A DNA stretch of 64,000 nucleotides from Gyromitra esculenta (taxonomy: Eukaryota; Ascomycota; Pezizomycetes; Pezizales; Discinaceae): the NCBI GenBank assembly GCA_038503075.1, contig JBCAML010000001.1, positions 1,302,001-1,366,000 of the forward strand, in the 5' to 3' direction. Numbering within the stretch: position 1 is the first letter of the stretch; every line of letters starts with the position of its first letter. Position numbers and translations under genes: made by a program. This document shows positions 11,626-23,237 of the stretch, piece by piece. The notes under the pieces are model-generated. The model made no database searches, was not told the DNA's origin, and saw nothing but the letters and a program-made list of their open reading frames with translations.

Positions 11626-13423
11626 TTACTTTGAATTTTTGTCGATTCTCGAGCAAGAGATAATAGATGTTCCAAAGGATCAATCCTGACGACGAAAGAA
11701 ACCAGGAATTATAGGGATGAGAGGATATTGAAAAAAAGCATGAGAATACATGGCAAGGAAAAAATCTTGCCGAAATCCGAGGCACAACCGAGAGGCCCAA
11801 AGAACAACGCTAGATCGGGCGGTAGATTTCCCGGGAGGTGCTTTTTAGGATAGCTGATGGAGATGTGGGGTTTGGAGGCACTTGCTTTGGGGGGGGTCGT
11901 AAGGTGTTGGGTGTAAAGTTCACGGACTAAACAAGGGTAGAAACCTGCCTACCCTTCTACAAACAGAGAGAGGTTTCCATGGACGCGGGATTCGGCACAT
12001 CTCCGCATCTGCATGGCGCACTAGATACGCTTGGAGTGTGACGTAAAATATTGTCAATAATTTATAGTCTAGATTTCCTCTCCTACTATTTAGTCAGCAT
12101 ATTAGGCAGTTTATAGCGTTCTGTATTTTCATTACATGTAGTTATAAACTTACAGTCATAACTTGATACATTGAGTGCTAAGTCTCAATATGAACCCGTA
12201 CGACATATAGAGGTGAGATTAACTGTAGCAGATTCGTTTTGTTATGTTAGTATGGAAGCTTGACATATATACTAAATCTCTTGCTGTAATGAATGGATTC
12301 AGCTATCTCGCGCTCCACGGATGTACTCTATATATCGTATCTTTTGTAGTTAATTTTTTGATGGCGAACGGATCCCGGGTTATGCAGATTCCGCGTAGCG
12401 AGATGCGAGTGTAGAGTAGCATCAAATTGCACATTTCTATACAGCAGTAGGTAAGGTTAGGATGCTATTTCTAATACATAGAAAACAGCCACAAGCAGGA
12501 GTGCTTTGCCGCGGCATGACACAGGTCTTCCGGTAATTGATGTCGGCTCTTGGTGAACCGCTTGCGTCATTGCTTTTTTACCCTAGTATCAAACTTAAGC
12601 CCAGGATTCGTGAGTACACTAGTCCTTAATCAAGCTCTAAGACTGAAAATTTATGGCTTTTTGCTAGTCTATTGGTTAGAAGACTGTCTTTGTACCTCTA
12701 TGTAGATTGGTCGATTACGGATCCCTTATGAAATCTCTATTCAATACCACTAGGATTAGGGATTTTAAAAATTAAACATAGTTGGTAATCAATATTTAGA
12801 ATCGTAAGTACACAATTTCGTCCGAGCAGCAGAAATAACGGCCAGTATCATGTTCTCAAATAGTATCGCGATCCAAAATCGATGCAAGTTCTATATTATA
12901 TTTTCCGTATATATGTATCTAGATATCAAATACCCTGCGCCGCAGCTCATACAGGGTTTTATAATATTGATATGTTTATATCTAAATATGTATTGGCCTC
13001 CAATCGCCAGCCGAGAGTAGCTGAAACGTAAACCCCCGGCAAATTTTTAATTTTAGCGTTTCCGAAATGCATTGGCTAATGCGCCAGAGCTTAGTATACC
13101 CGTTCATGGGTATAGGAACTAAAGTTAAAAAACCAGGGTGTTTTTTTCACGCCATAATCACACAGATACACAGGCGTCGCGAGATACGGAGAATAAGCCA
13201 TTACTAAAATATAGTTCATTCTAAGAGAGAGAAAAAGGCTTATAAAGCTGGATTTAAAGGCTCTGGAGTTAATCGAGGGGCTTGACCAGGCTTATATGTG
13301 GGATTTTAGTGTCTGCGGCAAGAACGTGTGTCTATGCTAGTCAAAAAAAACTTAGCGACCAGCGGGTTCACCTATGTAACATGCAAGCGATGGAAAGAAC
13401 GAGATATCCTCTTTGGCAAGAAA
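11626..13423. other. AT-rich intergenic region
   Basis: About 1.8 kb upstream of the MFS gene. The first 300 bp probably hold its promoter, with GA-rich tracts and a poly-G run near 11890. The rest is AT-rich, without plausible coding frames, and looks like degraded repeat DNA. A TACATGTA palindrome lies at 12133-12140. Confidence 0.4.
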
Positions 13424-14330
13424 ATCTTTCCCATGCCCGCGCTTTTAAATTTTCCTGCAGTACTTTTGGATACCCTCAACCATCAAAGACACCCTCCAGT
13501 CGAGGTAAAACACTTGTCTTATTATAGAAAAATCAACCCCCCTACATGTCCAAAATACAGGGTACTAAAGCTAAGAAATCGCGTCAAGAACATCTCAACC
13601 TCTATATCATAGATATTACACGTAAATTATATCATTGTTGTCATATTAGGATGGCATACAGACTTTCTAGGCAAATTAAGTGAAGAAACAAGTTCTTCTA
13701 TTAGATGGGATGTAACTTTGTTTGTATTATTACTATTTTGAGGCTAGATTTATTTTATCATCAGGACTTACTAGGCGCATCGTGTTGGGCGTGTATGGGA
13801 GGCCTCGAGGGTGTGGAAGTTGTCTTGGAAGAAGAGGGTATACGTATACGAAAGAGAAAACCTTTCCTATGCCCGCGCTTTTCCTGCAGTACTTTCGGAT
13901 ACCCTCGACCACCAAAGACACCCCCCATCCAAAGTAAAACCATTGTCTCACCATAAAAAAATCAACCACCTCCCTAAATCCTAGGGCACGGTTGAAGTAT
14001 ACTAAGCCTAAGAAATCATGTCAAGAACATCTCTATCCCAAGAACATCTCTACCATGTAACTAAACCAAGACCAAAAAACATGGGTTAGTTATGAAGGGA
14101 TAATATAGAAACTTCCAAGAAATTGAATTAACAAGGGTTTTTGTTAGATTTATTATAACTTTATTTATTTCTTGTTAATATTTTGAAGCTATATTTACCG
14201 CTTGCTGGGAGATGCTCATAGGTGCATTCCCTTGGGCATGTGTGGAAGGGTGTGGGTGTTGTCTTAGAGGGGGGAGGGTATCCGAAAGTACTGCAGGAAA
14301 AGCGCGGGCATGGGAAAGGCTTTCTCCCTT
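13424..14330. repeat. degenerate ~440-bp repeat array with an inverted end
   Basis: A segment at 13424-13610 recurs at 13862-14040, sharing CCCATGCCCGCGCTTTT, CCTGCAGTACTTT, GGATACCCTC and TCAAGAACATCTC with many C/T differences. The part before the second copy (13733-13845, TTTTGAGGCTAGATTTA ... GTTGTCTT) recurs at 14171-14280. That last unit is then joined at GGGTATCC to an inverted fragment (14280-14330) that is the reverse complement of about 13858-13912. So two units are in tandem and the third turns back on itself. The differences look like transitions, as repeat-induced point mutation would give. No transposase frame is visible. Confidence 0.75.
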
Positions 14331-14722
14331 GCTAGCGTAAGAGCTTATCTTTCTGTTAGTCCGTCGGCGGATATAAAGCCTACACCAAACTCGGATCTGC
14401 TAATTAAGCAACCCCCCATTTCCCGCTCCCTGTATTTATAGCATGGGCGTGTGCTAGGCATGGACGAGTGAGATAGTATGACAGGGTCAAGCTTTCGCAC
14501 CTCGATCTCAAGTCCCCGGTGGTAACCGCGTATATCCGTTATCAAAGGGAGGGAAAAAAATTCCTCAAATACTAGTTTTATCGGTAAACTTAACTTGTTA
14601 ATATAAATACATGCGTAACCTAACGTTGGCTATCTTTAACGTCGAAGGCCAGACTTTCTGGTCAGCTAACACGACGGGATACATTTTCCCGCCATTAGTT
14701 TTGTATCCAGTTGCCCTAAACT
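14331..14722. other. non-coding stretch after repeat array
   Basis: A 66-codon minus frame at 14345-14545 is open but has no recognisable family, and it abuts the repeat junction, so it is more likely repeat-derived than a gene. Confidence 0.35.
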
Positions 14723-14784
14723 GTGTGTGAGAGAGAGAGAGAGAGAGAGAGCAAGAAAGAAAGAAAGAAAGAAAGAAAGAAAAG
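14723..14784. repeat. compound microsatellite (TG)n(GA)n then (AAAG)n
   Basis: Directly visible: a short TG run passes into about ten GA units and then, after GC, into about seven AAGA/AAAG units. It lies about 420 bp beyond the stop codon of the minus-strand cysteine-rich gene and is likely variable between strains. Confidence 0.95.
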
Positions 14785-15206
14785 CTTGTTTTCAGAACAC
14801 TTCATTTCATTCATATATATGCTATGGTATATAAACGAAACCCATCCTCGTTCAATAACTTCCAACTAACCAGTTCCTCTTCTGGATTCCCCTCCTTCCG
14901 CTAAACAAATGAAAACAAATATAACCTAATTACATATGTATACTTCTCGTCTCTTTCGTAACGTTTCGTCTTCATACCCTTTCATTACGCACGCTAATCA
15001 CAAGAAGGACATCACTTCGAAAAGGACACCAAAAGCCTCCAACAAAAAAAACGAAAAGATGGGATGGATATCCCAAAAACAAAATACCCTGCAGATTCGG
15101 GTATCTTTGTGTAGGAAGAAAGTCGAAAAACCAAAAAACCAAAAAGCCAAACCCATTATACTCCAAAAAGACCCATGAAACTCCCGGCTTTTTCTGTTGC
15201 GTCGTC

Positions 15207-16629
15207 CTAGGCGTTCACAACAACGCCAACAACTACAGCAACAACCACAACGACTTCAGTTACTTTGCCCATTCTTCGCTTACCATCACTGTGCAAAACT
15301 GGGATGTTGGCCAAGACCGTAGGTAGAGTCTTAGATGTTGCCGGAAGCACAACAGGGGTGGTTAAAGTCTAAGGTATCCGTGTTAGTCAGGGATACCTAC
15401 TCAATAAGCGACAATTTAGGATAAGGAACGCACCACTCCCGAAAGGACATAACCCGAGCTACCGATAGTCACTTCTGGGCAGTTAGTAACACCACACTGG
15501 TATCCAATTGGACAGCATCCACCTCCATAGCTACCGCCGCAAGTCTGCCATCCGGTAGCGCAATTTGCCAGAGCTGTGGTGATCACTCCACCAGCGCCGG
15601 TATCACCATTGCTGATAGTAACGACTCGCTCGGGACAATCAGTGATACCGCAATCGCGACCGATCCTGCAACAGCCACCGTTGTACTGTGCAGCACATGT
15701 GTAGTAGCCTGTTGGACAAGTGCTGCCAGTTACGACGGCACCGGACCCAGTTGTAGTAGCGGTAGGACAATCAGAAACTCCGCACAGGCGACCGGAAGGG
15801 CAGCATCCGCCAGCGACGTTAGTGGGACAGGCATAGAATCCCGAGGAACAGGTGGATGCCGCTGTTGCGGTGGGGTTGACGGAGGCGCCCGACTGCGCGA
15901 CACAGCCATTAGCAGAGCAGTCATAGCCATCGGTGCAACAGCCACCGCCTTGAGCGCTCGAGCAAGCCTTCTTGCCGGTACCACAGCCACTGAGGTTACC
16001 AGTACAATTCTGGCCTAAAAGAATGATAAGCAAGCTGCGCGTATATACCTATGGAGGGGCAGCAAACCGCTAGGACAACATCCAACATTTCCATATCCGA
16101 TATCTGGAATACGCTCACAGGTCTCATCCATTGCACAACAGCTACCAGGAACGCCAATTGCCGTGCAAGAGTATGTACCAGTGGCACACGCGAAATTCTG
16201 CCTCTTGCCCAACAAAACCCCGATAATGCCATTATTGGAAACGAAGTTCCTGTGAGGAGCTCTAAACGCATTCGCCGGAACCTCCGCCAGTACATCTTCT
16301 AACTTCTCTTCCATGAAGGATTCCCCTCCCAGAAATCCCTGCTGGCTCCGAGCCTCATGCTCCCAATCCCAGTAGAACTTTTCGCCGGGGTTCTCGGCAC
16401 TCATCTTCCGGACGCCTGAGCATTTGGCGAATGATTGGTTACGCTCATATTCGTCGGCAAATTCCTGCAGCCAGCGTTTTGATGGCGGGCCAGTCCCAGG
16501 AGGCCAGTACTTCACTGATGGATCGATGCCAGCAGGCCATTCATATGCTTGAGCTGCTGCTGCGGAAACCACAGATGAGGCTGACAGAAGTAGATATAAA
16601 ACGGCGGAGCAGGATGTCGTAAATCTCAT
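15207..16629 (-). CDS. secreted cysteine-rich protein with repeated CCPxGxxC modules and hydrophobic tail
   Basis: Three exons (16068-16629, 15434-16014, 15207-15368) join in phase to 434 residues. The start MRFTTSCSAVLYLLLSASS is a strong signal peptide and lies just inside a longer leader-like frame, so 16629 is preferred. Residues to about 150 carry few cysteines. After KRQNF, perhaps a Kex2-type site, come five cysteine modules, four of them with GGCC followed by G-x-x-C and often CG-x-x-x-CP. The third exon, missed unless the CTGAC-branched intron at 15369-15433 is removed, adds a Thr/Pro linker and ends in VVVVVAVVVGVVVNA, a hydrophobic tail suiting a GPI signal or membrane anchor. It is probably a cell-wall or surface protein. 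Cysteine spacing recalls granulin-like or other small cysteine-rich extracellular folds, but I do not recognise a named family. A related protein lies at 24.6-25.7 kb. Confidence 0.82.
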
Positions 16630-17550
16630 TGCGAGCTTAATGCGGGGTATGTTGGATGGTTCCCGATAAGTTTTCTGGGATTGGCGAATAGCCGATAGAT
16701 AATAGCGATTGAATAAACACTCGCTCAGAGATGGAAAAAAAAAGCAGGTCAATAATAGTGCGTAAAAATTCGTAAGCGTAGCGTAAACCGTAAACTGCAG
16801 GAGCGGGAAGGAAGCGAGAATGCAGATTCCTGCAGAGATGAGGGGGAGGGGAGGGATAAGAATGAATAACAAGCGGGGGGATGAGAAGGGAGAAGAGGTG
16901 AAAGAAGAGGAGGAGAAGGAGTAAGAGAAATAAATCAAGAAGCACACAGGGCCACGGCTCACGGAACGGAAAAGGCTCACGAGTTAAGGAAATGCTCGCC
17001 GAAGACAGCAGCAGTGGTTGGGTGTCTGGCCTGCATGTTGCTGCGTTGGTTTGTTGTTGATTCTGACGTATTGGCTGCAGCTGTTGCCCAGCAACCGGCG
17101 GACGCCCTGGTTGCGACAGCAACAACCCCACCAGACAGCCAACCAGATCCCTATTTCGATTAATCCCAGCAAGTTGGCCAACTACAAACGAGAACTCCAT
17201 CCGCACATAGACACTCATTGCGATTGATAGTGCTGTGCCTCACAGCGAATGTTCTTCTTGCCAGATACCCGAAACCATCGAGCGTAAAAACCCTTGTAAT
17301 TGGCAGTCGATTAGTTATGCAGGTACGATGAGTAACCATGGGACTGGTGGTACACGTGTTACGCTTCTCACGGAGCATGGCGTGCTGTCTACGCTGCATA
17401 TAATATCAAAAATAGTCTATTCAAATACCACATAAGAGAGAGCGGTGGAAACTCTCCTACCTTCTGGAGAGTGATTTGGAGGGACTTACACACATGAAGA
17501 CAAGTACTCTAGACGGGGAAATAATTTATTTCCGTACAGCTCAATTCGTC
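16630..17550. other. upstream region of the cysteine-rich gene
   Basis: Roughly 900 bp between the start of the cysteine-rich gene and the 3' end of the next minus-strand gene. The part nearest the start is CT-rich on the minus strand, as in many fungal 5' leaders. Several overlapping open frames exist but are low-complexity and lack domain signals. Confidence 0.4.
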
Positions 17551-18288
17551 TTAGTACTCAATAGGTTGGACAGGCCAGTCGAAACCCCACTAACAAGCAA
17601 AAAAATTGCACTCCATATACAACCAAAAGGAATCTACATACTGCTTCCCTGAATATTCCTTCATCAATTCTACTTCCGAATATCCATTATCAACTAGTAT
17701 CTTCTTTTCATCCTTCTCGGCGGCCTTCTCCTCGCCTTTGGCCTCGAAAAAATCCACCACCTCCTCATATACCCCTCCAAATGCATCACAGAACATCCAC
17801 CCCACAACGACCAACATGACAATTGTCAACCACATCGAATGTCCAACCGTTATGGTTGCAGCCGATGTGGTACTTGTGTCATTTCTGATCGTCTCGTTGG
17901 CAATCGTCCCATTGGCAATCGTTTCGTTTCCGATCGCCCCACTCGCGATTGCCCCAATACTACTACCCCCAGTATCACTACCTATCGCTTGGTTTCCGGT
18001 CTCTCCGTCATTTCCATGAGATCCACCCATATGAGAGCCTAACATATATCCCCCGATACCACCCAGTGCCGCTCCACCGATTCCAGCACCCACAGCTGTC
18101 CCCATGCCAGAACCTCCAGGCGAACCTCCAGATGAGGGAGGGGAGAAAGGTGAGGTTTTTGGAGAGCTTCCTCCAGCAGCGGGAGGTGGAGAAGGAGCTT
18201 TGGGTTTACTGGTGGAACTAGAACCGGAGCTGTTGGAACGACCTCCCCCTCCGCTTCGACTGCCGCCGCCACCGCCACGAGGAGACAT
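17551..18288 (-). CDS. glycine/serine-rich membrane protein of unknown function
   Basis: Exon 1 is 18288-17638 and a 48-bp intron leads to a 13-codon exon (17589-17551), giving 229 residues that end in WGFDWPVQPIEY. The unspliced reading ends differently but lacks that conserved-looking tail. Residues 1-60 are Gly/Ser/Pro rich. Residues about 62-90 form a glycine-zipper-like hydrophobic stretch (GMGTAVGAGIGGAALGGIGG). A run of near-repeats (GNETIANGTIANETIRNDT) carries several N-x-T sequons, so this loop may be outside the cell or in the lumen. A clear membrane helix (SMWLTIVMLVVVGWMF) precedes a charged helix. There is no signal peptide. I cannot assign a function. Confidence 0.75.
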
Positions 18289-19315
18289 TGTTTTTGCTGG
18301 TTATAGATGAAGAGGTAAGGGTAGTAGTTGTATGTGAATCGGTAAGTGGTGGTGGGGTTGAAAAGATGGTAAGAGGTACAGACAGAAAGAGTGTGTTAAT
18401 AGCAGGGTTTTCGAGAAAGACAGTGACTGGCTCTTCTAGGGCATATTCAAAGCTCAAAGTCTAGAAATTCACTCTAGTATGGAATTGGATTAGAGAGATG
18501 GCTGGGGCGTGAGCATTGATAGGAGCTAAACAGCTCTGTTAAAAGTGCCACTGTACGAAAACTACGTCAAGATAGCTATAACCCGACACCTCAAACCTAC
18601 CCATTAATGCTCGCTTGAAAAGGCTCATTTGTTACGTAGTATAGAAATAAACCAGGTAATTATGAATATAGTTTATTTTTCTGATCATTTAGGTGAGGAC
18701 GGAATGAACGAATCACGCACTATAAAATCGCTATAAATACATATGTATCCTTTCGGAGACATGCTCTATCATATTATATGTACGACTATAATTTAGTAAC
18801 GTATAAAATAAGCTTTTCTACCTTTATGAAGGCTTCGAATACACAAACTTTAAATTTCAGCGGAACGCTACACGGGATATTCCTTTTTCCTGGGCGAGGC
18901 CAAATCACCAAGTGACAGGTTATAGTTATCACTTCAGCTCTCTACTTTGGACCTTGGGGACAACAAAAACAAATTACTCACATGGTTATCGGGAGAAGTA
19001 GTTTACAGTCCTGGATAGTATTAAATTTTCAGCTGTTAAAACCGTTCTAAGCAAGAACTTAAGATGAATAAATCATCACTATAAATATATGCACATGTAG
19101 GTACCGATTATCTAAGCTAGAGGAGATTATTTAATATAGAACCTAACTCAAGTTACAAAAAACCCACCAGAAAAAGATGTTATTCGCTCTAAACGTAAGA
19201 ATATTTACTCGCTTTCCTATAGCTGCCAAGACCATAAAGGGTGGTTTAATTTGGCAACCTAAGTGTCCCAATAGCGCAAAACTTGCGAGTTGAACATGAA
19301 CTAGCGCAAAGCCAT
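18289..19315. other. intergenic, AT-rich
   Basis: No gene seen in about 1 kb. The 150 bp next to 18288 are GT/GA-rich and probably the promoter and leader of the glycine-rich membrane protein gene. The remainder is AT-rich without coding signals. Confidence 0.4.
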
Positions 19316-20569
19316 TCAGTCATCAGTCAAATCTATTACTACCTTTTCGATATTTCTGCGTGCTCGTTTATTTCCTCTAGTTCCTTCGTCGTCCACTTCA
19401 CGTCGTTCTTGCTTGACTTTCTGTGTAGCTTTTGATGACTCCCGTCTCTACAGGATAGCAGAAAGGGTCAGTAACAAATCCAATTATAGGTACCACCCTT
19501 CAGGAGCGATCTGAAAGACAAATACCCGGTATTTAAGAAGCTCTTTTATCATATCGTCCTTCGAAAGTCCTTTCATCCATTCTAGGTCATCCTGGGAAAA
19601 CTCAGGTGAAGCTGTTCGACTTATGGAAGACGATGAGAGAGGTGTCGATGGTATGAGGCCCATATTTTGTAAAGTGCCTGTGTTCAAAAAGAGACATCAA
19701 TTCCATATCACAAAATTGTTCGAGGAATTCTCCATGCAACAATTTTTTTATCCTCTGAGTAATAAAAGCAGCAGATGGATAAACCACGAGATCGATATCG
19801 CATAACCAAGATACAATACAGGTTTTCAAAACTATCTATAGGATTTGAACGGGTGCCTTTGTAGCTGACCTCTTTCGCAGGCTCTGTAGCAACACGATGG
19901 CTGATTCCACGGCCCTTAATGTCTTTTTCAAACACAGGCTGTAATGGCTTTTCGGCAGCTTGCTTTCGATCTTTGGCCCATGACTTCCAATAGGGTTTGA
20001 AATGTGGGTGAGGGCCTGATAGAGAATTAACTAGCCCCGAGGGATCTCCCAATTGGTGGCAGCGGACGACGACAACTTCAATCGTCCCAAGATTTGACAA
20101 CACCTGAAAGTCCTTTTCACAATTTGCTGCACTCTCGTCCACTAGAGGAGCTATGTTAAACGCTGCCGGGTAAAAGCAACGAGCCGCCATTAAGTATTTT
20201 ACTTTTTAGAAGGCATGATTACGTACCTATAGCTAGTTTATCAAACTTCCATACCTTTTCGAATGATGCGCTATGATCGTTACTATTGGTTTCTACTTTG
20301 GAGCGAAATTTTGTTTTTCTGAGAAAATCGTTGGGCGACAGCCCTTTCCACACAACTCCGGTTTGATACACACCATCCATATAGACGAAGAGAGTTAAAT
20401 CTGAGTGGATCCATGTCGAAATAGCTACATTTAAGGAAAATCGCTTATTTTCCTCAGCTACGACAAATGCGGAAGCGAAGCCATCCTCGTGCTGGGTGTC
20501 GTACTCTAGGGAACTGAGGTCTTGCCCTTCGATCCTCAGCGAGCAAGTTATACCTCTTGCTGCTGGCAT
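19316..20569 (-). CDS. DUF7918-type fungal protein
   Basis: Four exons (20227-20569, 19785-20162, 19526-19677, 19316-19447) join in phase to 334 residues. The N-terminal half has the pattern of the fungal DUF7918 domain: an opening segment with a rigid EGQDLSSLEYD-like start, WIHSDLTLFVYMDG, then NLGTIEVVVVRC, and finally the closing YRSRGTLQNMGLIPSTP that appears only when the 107-bp third-exon intron is removed. The C-terminus is charged and ends in VVIDLTDD, which resembles a SUMO-interacting motif (hydrophobic core followed by acids). DUF7918 proteins are common and expanded in fungi, and their function is unknown. The gene looks intact. The basic KRARR before the tail could serve as a nuclear signal. 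Confidence 0.85.
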
Positions 20570-22202
20570 TTGTATTTTTGTCCTCTTCAGATATTGTGGA
20601 ATCTGAGATCGTCTGTCTTGTTGCTAATGGTTTTGACTATACGTAGATAACACAGTTAGAACGCGATGAAGTCCACTTAACTGAGGTGGTGCGATTTTCG
20701 CTGACTAATCTAGAGTTTCGGCAGGGTTTAGCATCATAGCAATACCACAGCCTTCTTCACAAAAGTGCACTTTGCCTTGTCCCGGGCTTAAAGATAATAC
20801 CTCTGAAACAAGTTATGGTACGTGACGATCACTTCGAAGATGATTTATTTACTTTTTTGACGAGAGGAAAAAATGCAGGCAGTAGTGAAGGTTGAAGGGC
20901 GTTGTATTCGAGTATTGGGCTACTTAATACGAGTTGCGAGACAAACCTACATGTATCCCTCTCTATTTGCACGCCGCCAATATGATGGGGGAAATACTAT
21001 CCCTCAAAGTAATAGACGTATCTTTCGGTGCGCTAGTAGATTTGTTCAACGTCCAGTTAAACTTGGACCAGCAAAATTTCATGATCCGGCCGCATCCACA
21101 TCCGCCTTGCACTCAGCCCATTCTTCGGTCAGATGCTGCTTTTGCTTAGCAAGTGCTACGAAACAGCTATGACACCGCCTCCAACCGCCATGCCGTTCTT
21201 CTGAATGGGATATAGATAGGTACCAAGGGTGTTTCTAAGGTCTGCAAAAATGAATTCCTATCTCTTATTTCTTGCGCGCAATTCTCTACTACCAGCCCAT
21301 AAAACTAGCACAGTGTGCTAAATCCCGGCGCAGTATCTGGAACTGCGATTGGTTGTGTGGCATTTGTGATTAGCACTATCGTTGTTATTTTGTCGCGGCG
21401 CAAAATACGGTTGGTAAAGGAGCAAGAGGCCAAGATATTGGAGACGGAGATACGATGCCGTACAGCGAACTGCGATAGAGGATGCGTTGGCGGTGAAAAA
21501 TCAACTAAGGGATGCGAAGAACGAAAGGAATTGGTTTCGATAGAGAGGAGATAGGTGAGGGTATTTTTATACACACGATATAATTCATTATTTAAGGTGT
21601 CAAGGGACGGGATTCGGCGGGTACACACAAAAAACTATAACTACATATTATTCACCCTGGCATTATCTATGTTGAATTTAGGATGTTTAATATCGTTTAT
21701 TGTTTGTCACAAAAGGTGTCAAAGCTTTTGAATGTAAGATATCAATACATGTACACGTATCACCGTTGTTATTATTTCTAATGTATACAATTGCTTCTAG
21801 TACGTACTCCACAAAAAGCTAGTATGACATATTAGCTATTTCATTCACTCAAGATTCCTAATATTCAAAAAAAAGGGATATTTGCCCCAAGATTTATGGG
21901 GGCTTAGGGCCAAAATTTAATTCCTATTCTACAAAGCTAACCTAGATAGAAGAAATCTCTAAATTTTATACAGCCTCTCTTATATATAGTTTGCCCCCTA
22001 AAATTTAAGACTTGGTAATTGGTCTGCTCCAGAAACTTCAGAACCTGCTACGAAAGCCAGTTAGTGGTTATGTCATATTGGGATGAAAGTGGGGTGATAC
22101 AACCCTCTGTCTAAGGAGTTTTCCGCTGAAATAGTTCCCTAAGATTATCTGCAGCTCTTTGGCGAGATTTTACTCCTTTGCATGTTTCTTGTCATAAACC
22201 AC
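20570..22202. other. intergenic region with one possible orphan exon
   Basis: About 1.6 kb. Apart from the candidate exon at 21314-21554 there is no convincing gene. 21650-22050 is AT-rich with repeated AAATTTAA-type sequence. TACATGTA palindromes lie at 20948 and 21746. Confidence 0.4.
21314..21554 (+). other. possible last exon of a single-pass membrane protein (orphan)
   Basis: After a good acceptor (GCACAG at 21308-21313) an open frame reads NPGAVSGTAIGCVAFVISTI, a glycine-led membrane helix, then RRKIRLVKEQEAKILETE, a basic stop-transfer and charged cytosolic tail, up to a stop at 21554. This layout is typical of the C-terminus of fungal surface proteins. I could not find matching upstream exons with correct phase, so it may be a relic or chance. 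Confidence 0.22.
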
Positions 22203-23237
22203 TCACGAATTCTCTTCAGAGGTATCGGATTCCTATAAAATAAAAGTATAAAATAAATAAATAAGCAATCGATGTTCGAAAATAAACACATATACAAGCC
22301 AAACCCAACACAAACTCACCGAACTATATCCCCAGTAGTATTCAAACTCGCAGTCTGGCATCCCATAACCGGCAAGCGACAAGTTGCTATCTTTTGCGAG
22401 AGAACATTCGGGCTCACTGCAATGATAGTCCTCTGGCCCACGGTGGTCACAAAGATCGCAGTTGCAGTTTCCTTCCTTATGTGAAAATCTTCCTGAGAAA
22501 ATATTTTGCTCCTTCTCCTCAAGAATATCCCAATATCCCAACTCGTTATCACAGGCTTTGCACCTACACAGAAAGTTGTAATCTCTGGCGAGTTCCGAGC
22601 GTCTCTGTTTGGCGGTCATCTCCCAAGCCGGGAACCCAATGTAATCAATGGTGACCTCGTCGCCAACTTTAAGATCTGACCAGGCATAGAGCTCCAAATA
22701 GCGCTCTTCTTTGTTCCATTCCCATTCTGCATTACAGAGGCAGGAATGGTTAATTCGGGATACAAGTTCAAAAATGGCGCTCTTACGATTTTCTAGGTCG
22801 AGAGGATCCTGTGGGAATGCCAAGCAATTCGAATTCCAAATATTTTCTTCTATGGTAAGAAGATTGCCTGAGTGTGCGTCGTCCCAGAAGGACCAAAGAA
22901 CGAGGGGGTTTTGCAGCCTATAGAACTTTACGAGAGCCTCCGAGGGTGCAGTATTGATGGCATTAGTGATAGAGTCCTTGAGACTCTGGTCACACACATG
23001 GTTGGCCATAATGAGCGGGCGTTCGACAAGAATCAACTCGCCAGATTTGAACTCCTTTGTGACGATGAGACCGTAGCCTTTACCAGTAATCCAAATAGTT
23101 TTAACGTCCGGTGGGGTAATTGTGATGATCGGTTTCGATGGTTGGGATGCAGCGATTTTTGCGGTGATGTATCTATTCATTATAGCAGGATTGAGAGACG
23201 GGAGCACGGAAGTAGAAACCTGTATGTCTAAAGACAT
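22203..23237 (-). CDS. SET-domain protein (putative lysine methyltransferase)
   Basis: Exon 1 is 23237-22320, an 87-bp intron follows, and a 10-codon terminal exon (22232-22203) ends SESDTSEENS, giving 315 residues. The SET core is visible: GYGLIVTKEFKSGELILVE around residues 54-72 (the G-x-G start), RINHSC at 161-166 and EVTIDYI at 194-200, which form the pseudoknot and cofactor/substrate site. A post-SET-like cysteine set follows (CRCKAC at 224-229), then another Cys/His-rich stretch (about residues 250-280). It belongs to the large fungal family of stand-alone SET proteins of the SET5/SMYD-like type; substrate is unknown. The start at 23237 is chosen because the upstream in-frame leader looks non-coding. 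Confidence 0.87.

Noticed and set aside
14354..14671. Possible third LTR (TGTTAG at 14354, CTAACA at 14671)
   Set aside because: Flanks CTTTC and CGACG do not match, so no target duplication supports it.
16637..17218. 193-codon minus frame upstream of the cysteine-rich gene
   Set aside because: It covers the CT-rich leader in a frame different from the gene, with poly-Leu/Phe low complexity.
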